Shown one piece after another: positions 1-5,099 of a DNA stretch of 6,250 bases (positions are counted from its first letter, which is position 1; each line of letters begins with the position of its first letter). Origin of the DNA: Spirochaetia bacterium (GTDB taxonomy: Bacteria; Spirochaetota; Spirochaetia; Treponematales; Breznakiellaceae); the NCBI GenBank assembly GCA_026002595.1, contig BOBW01000093.1, positions 1 through 6,250 on the forward strand, in the 5' to 3' direction. The notes beneath the pieces were generated by a model. That model was not told the DNA's origin. It ran no database searches and saw only the letters and a program-made list of their open reading frames with translations. The position numbers and the translations under genes are program-made.

Positions 1-1175
1 ATGCCGAAAATAATTGTCCCCAGCACCAGGATCGCGCCGGGAATAAATCCCCCCAAAAAGAGGTGGATCGGGTTGGTCCGGGTGGTGGCCCCCACGAGGA
101 ATATGGCAAGGCTCGGGGGAAAGAGGAGGCCGATACTGCCTGAGGCCGTCAAGAGCCCGATGGAAAATTTCGGCGGATACCCGCCCTTCTCCGAAAGGAT
201 TGTGTAGAGGATGCCCCCCAGGGCAAGGATCGTTACCCCGGAAGCGCCGGTAAAGGAGGTGAAAAAGGCGCAGATGATCACCGTGGCGATGATCAGGCCC
301 CCGGGCAGCCAGCCGAAGACGCTTTGGAAGGTATGCACCAGCCGTTCTCCCGCCCGGCTTTCCGACAGGATGAAGCCCGACAGGGTGAAAAGGGGGATGG
401 CAACCATGTTGTTTTGGGTCAGGGCGGTATAGACCTGGTTTGAAATGACGTCAATTTCCCCTCCTGCCCCCTGGATCAGGATGAGCGCCAGGCCGCCGAT
501 GACCACAAACAGGGGCGTCCCCGCCAATGCCGCAAGGATCAACAGGATGAAGGCCGGCGTCCCCAAGGCAAAAGCCAGATTCGCAAAGCCCTCATTTATG
601 GCATAGGCAAAATTCGGGAGATCGAAGCCCCAGAAAAGCTTGAAAATCACCGGCAGGGAACAGAGGGTCCCCAGGATCACCGCCAAAACCGGGAGGAGCC
701 GCAGCGCGCCCTTTACCGGCGTCAGCCGGGCAAAACGGAAGACCATCACCCCGTAGCCTATGGGCATCACCAGGGCAAATACCTGATCCGGGATAAACCC
801 GATGATCTGGGCGGGGGAAAGCCCGATCTTGATCAACGAAGCGGAACACCAGGCAAAGATGGTTACCATGAATGCGGACAAAAGGCCGGAAGAAACGGCA
901 AGCAGGTTCTTGATTTTATCATTATGAAGGTACTGGGACAGACCTATGGAAAGATGTTCCCTGTTTTTTGTGGTACTCATCCCGGAAAACAGGCCCAAAA
1001 CCAGGAGCAGATGGGAGATAAGCCCCGGTGAAGAAGGCACCCGTGAATTGAAGAACACCCGCATCACCGCTTCGGCGGCGGGCAAAAGGGCAAGGCAAAT
1101 CAGGGAGAAATAACAGAGAATTTGCTCAACGGACCAAGCCAGGTCCGTCCAGGTTCTGGTTTGTTGTTTTTGCAT
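1..1175 (-). CDS. dctM: Fused TRAP transporter permease DctQM (3' end beyond window)
   Basis: The minus strand is open from an ATG at 1175 to the window edge, giving 391 codons with no stop. Residues 1 to about 180 look like a DctQ small permease subunit: hydrophobic segments near 18-35, 52-66, 92-118 and 131-147, plus a probable linking helix near 156-180. From about residue 200 it becomes a DctM large subunit, with TPAFILLILAALAGTPLFVV at 206-225, GASGVTILALGG at 310-321 and LTASGSIGLLFPPSLA at 342-357. In this family the two subunits form the membrane part of a tripartite, ion-driven solute importer that works with a periplasmic binding protein; here that is surely the upstream DctP. The start codon overlaps the dctP stop by one base (TAATG). 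No Shine-Dalgarno sequence is visible, so translation probably depends on termination and reinitiation. The substrate cannot be read from the sequence. A DctM of about 430 residues fused to DctQ would run well past base 1. Confidence 0.9.
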   Translation of the reverse strand, partial: MQKQQTRTWTDLAWSVEQILCYFSLICLALLPAAEAVMRVFFNSRVPSSPGLISHLLLVLGLFSGMSTTKNREHLSIGLSQYLHNDKIKNLLAVSSGLLSAFMVTIFAWCSASLIKIGLSPAQIIGFIPDQVFALVMPIGYGVMVFRFARLTPVKGALRLLPVLAVILGTLCSLPVIFKLFWGFDLPNFAYAINEGFANLAFALGTPAFILLILAALAGTPLFVVIGGLALILIQGAGGEIDVISNQVYTALTQNNMVAIPLFTLSGFILSESRAGERLVHTFQSVFGWLPGGLIIATVIICAFFTSFTGASGVTILALGGILYTILSEKGGYPPKFSIGLLTASGSIGLLFPPSLAIFLVGATTRTNPIHLFLGGFIPGAILVLGTIIFG

Positions 1176-2224
1176 TATTGGCCCGCCCGGCGGGCGGCCC
1201 TGTGGGCCTGAAGAAGGGCGTCAATCCGGCTGTACATGGCCTGGTTAAGGGGGGTGCCCATAAGGGAAGGGCCGACACGTTTTCCATCGTCAAACCAGAG
1301 CTGTTCCTGGGCCGGGCTAAGCTCATTGATCACCAGCCCGTAATCCCGCATGGTCCCAATGACCTCAGCCTCAAGCTCCTGAACGGAAGCGTCCAGGCCC
1401 CGCTCTATTTCCCTGGCGCTTTGAATCAGGGCCGGCTTATACTTTTCCGGGATGGACCGCCAGGCGGCCCCATTCATGACAATAGCCCCCATAAAGGGCG
1501 CCACGTTGAGGCTCGCCATGTTCTTTGCCACCCCGAAAGTTTGCAGACCCCCCGCAATGACCGGGCTCTGGTATACCGCGTCTATCATCCCGCCGTTGAG
1601 GTAGACCAGGATCTGATTTATGTTGATCGGAACCATCTGATAACCCATGGCCTTAAAGGCGTCCGTCAGGGCCGGTTCATTCTCATCGGTTCCCAGTTTT
1701 TGGCGTTTAAGGTCATCGGGGACAAAAATCGGGGCCTTGGAGAAAAATTTAATCCAGCCCACCTTCGACCAGGCCAGGGTATAAAAGCCCTTGCCGTTGA
1801 TCTGGTCTTCCAGTTCCGGCTTCAATTCGTTCAATATCAGATCCAGTTCCGCGTTATCCCTGATAAGGAAGGGGGTGCTTACCGTCATAATTCCCGGAGT
1901 AATGGAATTGAGCCCCAGGGTGCTTAGCATAGCCGCCTGGATTTGGTTCATCTTGAGCTTGCGGAGCACATCGGACTCGCTCCCCGCAACACCGTTGTGG
2001 TATATCTTCAGGTCCACTTCGCCGTTGGTGGCCGCCGCCCATTCCGCCGCCATCTTGTTCATAGCCTCTCCCCAGGGGGTATTCTCGGGAACCATGGACG
2101 CCAGTTTGATGGTGATTGTTCGGGAAGGGGCAGGGGCGGCTTCGCCCTGGGAACCCGCGAACGCAGGACCGGCTATACAAAGAAAAATAAGGCAGAATGC
2201 GGTGAAAAACAAAGTTATCCTCAT
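1175..2224 (-). CDS. dctP: TRAP transporter solute-binding protein, DctP family
   Basis: The 349-residue product is a periplasmic binding protein that would capture a solute and deliver it to the DctQM permease encoded next. A signal peptide is clear: MRITLFF, a hydrophobic core, and a likely signal peptidase I site after PAFA at residue 23. There is no lipobox cysteine, so it should be soluble. The mature protein has the DctP layout: ITIKLASMVPENTPWGEAMN at 37-56, GSESDVLRKLKMNQIQAA at 81-98, PFLIRD at 118-123, KAPIFVPDDLKRQKLG at 163-178 and LVYLNGGMIDAVYQSP at 206-221. The length is normal for the family. By hand alignment, the position that usually holds the carboxylate-binding arginine (typical K-[IL]-R-V) is Gly178 here (KLGTDE). 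The ligand may therefore not be a simple carboxylate, as has been discussed for treponemal TRAP binding proteins. The start is supported by the signal peptide and the promoter position. There is no Shine-Dalgarno sequence upstream. Confidence 0.93.
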   Translation of the reverse strand: MRITLFFTAFCLIFLCIAGPAFAGSQGEAAPAPSRTITIKLASMVPENTPWGEAMNKMAAEWAAATNGEVDLKIYHNGVAGSESDVLRKLKMNQIQAAMLSTLGLNSITPGIMTVSTPFLIRDNAELDLILNELKPELEDQINGKGFYTLAWSKVGWIKFFSKAPIFVPDDLKRQKLGTDENEPALTDAFKAMGYQMVPININQILVYLNGGMIDAVYQSPVIAGGLQTFGVAKNMASLNVAPFMGAIVMNGAAWRSIPEKYKPALIQSAREIERGLDASVQELEAEVIGTMRDYGLVINELSPAQEQLWFDDGKRVGPSLMGTPLNQAMYSRIDALLQAHRAARRAGQ

Positions 2225-2260
2225 CTAAAAAATAATAACTTTTTGCCGATCCCCTGTCAA
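2225..2260 (-). promoter_or_regulatory. Sigma-70-type promoter of dctP, leaderless
   Basis: On the minus strand the -35 box is TTGACA (2260-2255), followed by a 17-base spacer and a -10 box TATTAT (2237-2232). Only seven bases (TTTTTAG) separate the -10 box from the dctP ATG at 2224. Transcription normally starts six to seven bases past the -10 box, so the message should begin at about 2226-2224, at or within two bases of the start codon. This agrees with the absence of a ribosome binding site. Confidence 0.75.
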
Positions 2261-2276
2261 TGTATGATTATTTGTC

Positions 2277-2304
2277 TTGACATTTTCCCCTGCCTTGTTA
2301 TACT
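2277..2304 (+). promoter_or_regulatory. Extended -10 promoter of the cytX-thiE operon
   Basis: The plus strand has TTGACA at 2277-2282, a 16-base spacer and TATACT at 2299-2304. TG at 2296-2297, one base before the hexamer, makes it an extended -10 element. The predicted transcript start is near 2310-2312, just ahead of the riboswitch aptamer. The -35 box is only 16 bases from the -35 box of the opposite dctP promoter, so the two divergent promoters share one control region. Confidence 0.8.
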
Positions 2305-2313
2305 GAAACGCAC

Positions 2314-2405
2314 ATTCACAGGGGCGCTGGATAGTTCCGGCTGAGAGTAAGCGGCTTGACGCTTTAAACCCTTAAACCTGATCCGGGTAATGCCGGCGTA
2401 GGAAG
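2314..2405 (+). promoter_or_regulatory. TPP riboswitch aptamer (THI box)
   Basis: This RNA would bind thiamine pyrophosphate and shut off the downstream genes. The conserved cores are present in order: CAGGGG at 2318-2323, GGCTGAGA at 2339-2346, ACCCTTAAACCTGAT at 2368-2382 and GCCGGCGTAGGAA at 2392-2404. Helices drawn by hand: P3 GCTGG/CCGGC around an AUAGUU loop, an optional P3a hairpin AAGCG/CGCTT after CUGAGAGU, P2 GGG/CCC, and P5 CCGG/CCGG closed by GUAAUG. The closing P1 helix is not obvious by eye, so the 5' boundary is approximate. The position fits the family: right after a promoter, ahead of a terminator, and upstream of cytX and thiE. Confidence 0.95.
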
Positions 2406-2431
2406 TTTGTTTATGCTTTTGCCTAAACCTG

Positions 2432-2467
2432 ACGCCTTCGCGGATTTTCCGGGAAGGCGTTTTTTTT
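2432..2467 (+). terminator. Riboswitch-controlled intrinsic terminator with competing antiterminator
   Basis: An 8-bp stem ACGCCTTC (2432-2439) / GAAGGCGT (2453-2460) is extended by CGG/CCG around an ATTTT loop and followed by eight T residues (2460-2467). This is a textbook intrinsic terminator. Its 5' arm can instead pair with the aptamer: CCT(G)ACGCC at 2428-2436 complements GGCGTAGG at 2395-2402 over 8 bp with one bulged G. Without ligand the antiterminator should form. With TPP bound, GGCGUAGG is held in the aptamer and the terminator folds. Confidence 0.9.
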
Positions 2468-2478
2468 GGAGGAAAGCA

Positions 2479-2523
2479 ATGAATACGCATCCGATGAACA
2501 CAGTGGGGAGGTTCCCCTCATGA
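2479..2523 (+). CDS. Possible 14-codon leader ORF before cytX
   Basis: Just past the terminator U-run, GGAGG (2468-2472) stands six bases before an ATG that opens a 14-codon frame, MNTHPMNTVGRFPS. Its TGA overlaps the cytX ATG as ATGA (2520-2523). The ribosome binding site is at least as good as that of any other gene here, so translation is likely. The peptide itself looks non-functional, with no hydrophobic or charged pattern. Its probable role, if any, is to bring ribosomes to the cytX start. Alternatively the GGAGG could serve an N-terminally extended cytX starting at TTG 2466, but that codon lies inside the terminator tail and upstream of the GGAGG. Confidence 0.45.
   Translation: MNTHPMNTVGRFPS
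2505..2517 (+). promoter_or_regulatory. Hairpin covering the cytX ribosome binding site
   Basis: GGGGAGG (2505-2511), eight bases before the cytX ATG at 2520, is a strong Shine-Dalgarno sequence and decides that start. GGGGA (2505-2509) is followed after three bases by TCCCC (2513-2517), so the site can fold on itself into a 5-bp hairpin. Ribosomes translating the 14-codon ORF would melt it. The pairing is visible in the sequence; the regulatory effect is inferred. Confidence 0.45.
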
Positions 2524-3686
2524 AGAAGCGCACCATGTTCCTGCTCTGGGTTGGGGCGGCAATCTCAATCTCGGAAATTTACACCGGCGGGACCCTGGCG
2601 TCCCTGGGCTACGGCCGGGGTATCGCGGCGATCCTTATCGGCCATTTGATTGGCACGGCACTGCTTGCCCTTGGGGGCTATATCTCCTTTACCCGGAAGG
2701 AGAACGCCATGGACAGCGTTGCCTTTTCCCTGGGCAGGGGAGGGGGCAAGCTGGTGGCGGTCTTTAACGTGGTGCAGCTCATCGGCTGGACCATCATCAT
2801 GGTGGTGCAGGCGGGCGCTGCCGCCGTGGGGGCCCTGCCGGAAATTCCCTTTCAGTGGGCGGCTCTGCTCCTGTCGGTCCTGGTATTGGTGTGGGCCCTC
2901 ATCATGGGGAGCCCCGCGGCGCGGCTCAATGAAATCGTGGTCATCCTTTTGTCCATTCTCTGCGCGGTTCTTTTTGTTGAGGCCCGGGGGAACGGCGCTT
3001 CCCCCTTTGTTGGCCTTGGCGACAACATGAGCATGACACTGGGGATAGAGCTTTCCATTGCCATGCCGGTCTCCTGGCTGCCCCTGGCCGGGGATTATGC
3101 CTGCAGGGCGGAAAGCAAAACCGGCGCCGCGGCCATGCCCTTTGCGGGGTACTTTATCGGGAGCGTGCTCATGTACTGCTTCGGCCTTTTTATCGGCATC
3201 AGTACCGGTGGTGATATTTTCACCTTTATCGCGGGAAGCAGGCTGCGGTTCCTGGCCTGCGCAGTGGTACTGTTTTCCACTTTGACCACCGCCTTCCTCG
3301 ATCTTTATTCCGCGGCGGTTTCTTCCAGGCAGCTTGTCAAAACAAAAAATGAAAGGATACCGATTCTGGCGATCGGCCTCTTTACGATCCTCGCAGCGGT
3401 ACTGTTCCCCATAAGCAGATACGAAGAAATTCTTATCAATTTTTTAAGCGCCATCGGCATGGTATTTGTGCCGGTCTACTCGGTGCTGTTTCTGGAATTC
3501 TTTTTCAAACAAGGCCGCCGGGAAAAGACCTTTCAGCTTTATGCGCTGCTGACCATTTTTATTGGCATGGCAGGTTACCGGCTTTTCACCCAATATGAAA
3601 TCTGGATTCCCACGGTGATGAGCATTCTTTTGGTGGGCGTTTTTTATGTGCCGTTCTTGCTTGTCCGTTCCGCAAAAAAAGTATAG
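2520..3686 (+). CDS. cytX: Putative hydroxymethylpyrimidine transporter CytX (NCS1 family)
   Basis: The 388-residue product is almost entirely membrane helices, about twelve by eye, as expected for the nucleobase-cation-symport-1 family. Family marks include LLWVGAAISISEIYTGGTLASLG at the N terminus (compare LWxGAAxSIxEIxTG in CytX), GHLIGTALLALGGYISF at 41-57, VVQLIGWTIIMV at 84-95, and PVSWLPLAGDYACRA at 183-197, the usual substrate-side segment. CytX is predicted to import hydroxymethylpyrimidine or a related thiamine precursor and is typically under TPP riboswitch control, exactly as here. ATG 2520 is preferred because GGGGAGG lies eight bases upstream and MKKRTM leads directly into helix 1. 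A TTG at 2466 would add 18 polar residues and lies in the terminator tail. thiE follows after nine bases in the same frame. The substrate is assigned by family and context, not by residues seen. Confidence 0.9.
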   Translation: MKKRTMFLLWVGAAISISEIYTGGTLASLGYGRGIAAILIGHLIGTALLALGGYISFTRKENAMDSVAFSLGRGGGKLVAVFNVVQLIGWTIIMVVQAGAAAVGALPEIPFQWAALLLSVLVLVWALIMGSPAARLNEIVVILLSILCAVLFVEARGNGASPFVGLGDNMSMTLGIELSIAMPVSWLPLAGDYACRAESKTGAAAMPFAGYFIGSVLMYCFGLFIGISTGGDIFTFIAGSRLRFLACAVVLFSTLTTAFLDLYSAAVSSRQLVKTKNERIPILAIGLFTILAAVLFPISRYEEILINFLSAIGMVFVPVYSVLFLEFFFKQGRREKTFQLYALLTIFIGMAGYRLFTQYEIWIPTVMSILLVGVFYVPFLLVRSAKKV

Positions 3687-3695
3687 GGTGAAAAG

Positions 3696-4334
3696 GTGGT
3701 ACAGATAAACCGCGTTAACCCCGATGACCTGCTGCTCTACCTCTGCACCGATAGGGTGCTGTCCCTGGGGCGGCCCATCACCGAGGCCCTTGAGGCCGCG
3801 ATCGCCGGGGGTATTACCATGGTGCAGCTCCGGGAGAAAAACGCCTCCACCCGGGAGTTTTACGACATTGCCCTTGAAGTGCAGAGGATCACCAAAAAAC
3901 ACGGCGTTCCCCTGGTGGTGAATGACCGGCTGGACATCGCCCTGGCAATCGGCGCCGAGGGCATCCACATCGGACAATCGGATATGCCTTTGCGGATAGC
4001 CCGGCGGCTCGTGGGTGAAATGATGTTCATCGGGGTTTCCGTGCATACGGTGGAGCAGGCCCGGCTTGCGGAGGCTGATGGCGCGGACTACCTCGGCGTG
4101 GGTGCGGTGTGGGCCACGGGCAGCAAGGCCGACGCGGCTGCCATCGGCCTTGATCGGCTGAGGGAAATCCGGGCGGCGGTGCATATCCCCGCGGTGGCCA
4201 TCGGCGGCATCGGCCCTGCCAATGTTTCGCAGGTGATGGCAACGGGGATCGAAGGGGTGGCGGTTATTTCAGCAATACTGTCACAGTCTGACATTGGGGA
4301 AGCGGCAAAGAATCTCCGCAGGCTTTTGGGCTGA
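3696..4334 (+). CDS. thiE: Thiamine phosphate synthase ThiE
   Basis: ThiE joins hydroxymethylpyrimidine diphosphate to thiazole phosphate, giving thiamine phosphate and pyrophosphate. The 212-residue protein is a normal-length TIM barrel. Motifs in order: YLCTDR at 15-20, VQLREK at 43-48 (Gln44, Arg46 and Lys48 for the pyrimidine diphosphate), VNDRLDIALAIGAEGIHIGQ at 75-94 with Asn76, Asp77 and Asp96 for magnesium and phosphate, GVSVHTVEQA at 113-122, GVGAVWATGSKADA at 134-147, and AIGGIGPANV plus VISAI at the C-terminal phosphate site. The pyrophosphate loop reads ATGSK where PTSTK is usual; threonine and lysine are kept, so activity is expected. The start is GTG at 3696, the first available after an in-frame TAG (the cytX stop), with AGGGTG five bases before it. 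No thiM, thiD or thiG is visible, so the source of thiazole phosphate lies elsewhere. Confidence 0.96.
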   Translation: MVQINRVNPDDLLLYLCTDRVLSLGRPITEALEAAIAGGITMVQLREKNASTREFYDIALEVQRITKKHGVPLVVNDRLDIALAIGAEGIHIGQSDMPLRIARRLVGEMMFIGVSVHTVEQARLAEADGADYLGVGAVWATGSKADAAAIGLDRLREIRAAVHIPAVAIGGIGPANVSQVMATGIEGVAVISAILSQSDIGEAAKNLRRLLG

Positions 4335-4343
4335 TATTCAGTA

Positions 4344-5012
4344 ATGCTAAAATCCTTGAGCCGATACAAAGGGGCCATTTTTGATCTCGACGGCACCTTA
4401 ATTGATTCCATGCATGTCTGGGATCATATTGACCGGGACTGGCTTACCGCGAAGGGCATCGCTTCCGCCGCGATCCCCTTTGATATAGAGGCTGTCCTTG
4501 CTACCATGACCCCCGTCGAATCCGCCGAATATATGATCCGGCAATTCAATATCCCCTTAAGCCCGGGAGAAATAATCCATCAATGGGAAGCCATGGCCCT
4601 GGAACAGTATCAAAAAACCGTGCCCCTGAAGCCGGGGGCCGCAGAATTACTGCGGGCCCTCTCGGATCAGGGCGTAAAACTCGCCATAGCCACCTCATGT
4701 TTTCCCGCTTGCTGCGAAGCGGCGCTGGATCGCCTTGATATCAGAAAATATTTTTCAGCGATCCTCTACACCGACGAAGTAAAACGGAACAAAACTTTTC
4801 CCGACATCTGGCTCGCCGCCGCATCCCGGCTGGGCCTTGCGCCCGAATCCTGCGCGGTCTTTGAAGACATGTACGGGGCGCTCAGGGGCGTCCGCGCCGC
4901 AGGGATGGGCTTTGCCGCGGTCTACGACGGCACCTGCGCGGACTGGCCCGCCATGCAGGCGGAGGCGGATCTTGTACTGCGGACCCTGACAGAAGCGCTG
5001 GATATGGTATAA
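4344..5012 (+). CDS. HAD-superfamily phosphatase, phosphoglycolate phosphatase / beta-phosphoglucomutase-like
   Basis: The 222-residue protein has all four HAD signatures. Motif I is FDLDGTLIDS at 13-22, with Asp14 as nucleophile and Asp16 as acid/base. Motif II is AIATS at 114-118 (Thr117). Motif III is Lys150 in NKTFPDIWL, matching the KxxPD pattern. Motif IV is VFEDMYGALRG at 172-182 with Glu174 and Asp175 for magnesium. The helical cap (about 22-95) is the C1 type of the PGM-like subfamily. It should act on a small phosphorylated metabolite in the cytoplasm. It starts nine bases after thiE, with no terminator between, so it belongs to the TPP-controlled operon. HAD phosphatases in such operons are candidates for thiamine phosphate or pyrimidine phosphate hydrolysis, but the sequence does not prove this; sugar phosphates or phosphoglycolate are equally compatible. 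No clear Shine-Dalgarno sequence precedes ATG 4344, and coupling to thiE is likely. Its last codons also hold a promoter for the next gene. Confidence 0.9.
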   Translation: MLKSLSRYKGAIFDLDGTLIDSMHVWDHIDRDWLTAKGIASAAIPFDIEAVLATMTPVESAEYMIRQFNIPLSPGEIIHQWEAMALEQYQKTVPLKPGAAELLRALSDQGVKLAIATSCFPACCEAALDRLDIRKYFSAILYTDEVKRNKTFPDIWLAAASRLGLAPESCAVFEDMYGALRGVRAAGMGFAAVYDGTCADWPAMQAEADLVLRTLTEALDMV

Positions 5013-5013
5013 T
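4986..5013 (+). promoter_or_regulatory. Extended -10 promoter for larC inside the HAD gene end
   Basis: CTGACA (4986-4991) is one base off the -35 consensus. After 16 bases comes a perfect TATAAT (5008-5013), preceded by TG at 5005-5006 as an extended -10 element. The HAD stop codon TAA (5010-5012) lies within the -10 box. The predicted transcript start is about 5020, giving a leader of about 80 bases before larC. This lets larC be expressed independently of the riboswitch. Confidence 0.65.
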
Positions 5014-5022
5014 ATTGAAACA

Positions 5023-5095
5023 TAAGGAGCATTGGGAACCTTCGGTTCCCTTCCGATTCAACATCCGCAGCTAACGCTACGTATATTAAGGAGCA
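5023..5095 (+). repeat. 64-bp spaced direct repeat TAAGGAGCA with internal hairpin
   Basis: TAAGGAGCA occurs at 5023-5031 and again at 5087-5095. The second copy carries the larC Shine-Dalgarno sequence AAGGAG. Between them lie 55 bases beginning with a perfect 7-bp hairpin, GGGAACC/GGTTCCC, with a TTC loop (5034-5050). Removing one repeat plus the intervening segment leaves an intact ribosome binding site and TTG start. This is what an insertion with a 9-base target duplication would look like, though no clear terminal inverted repeats are seen. The hairpin has no T-run after it, so it is not a typical terminator. Confidence 0.5.
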
Positions 5096-5099
5096 CGTA

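Noticed and set aside
1178..1927. Long plus-strand open frame of 249 codons opposite dctP
   Set aside because: It lies wholly antisense to a gene with clear family motifs, has no ribosome binding site, and its protein shows no domain. Long antisense frames are common in GC-rich codon usage.
2466..2519. N-terminal extension of CytX from TTG 2466
   Set aside because: The codon overlaps the terminator U-run and its nearest GGAGG is downstream. The extension is polar, unlike family members, while ATG 2520 has its own strong ribosome binding site.
3444..4184. Minus-strand open frame of 246 codons spanning the cytX-thiE junction
   Set aside because: It is antisense to two well-supported genes and crosses their boundary. 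The protein is a low-complexity mirror of their codons, with no recognisable domain.
5034..5050. Hairpin GGGAACC/GGTTCCC as a terminator of the thiamine operon
   Set aside because: The stem is perfect but is followed by TTCCGATTC, not a T-run, so it does not fit an intrinsic terminator.
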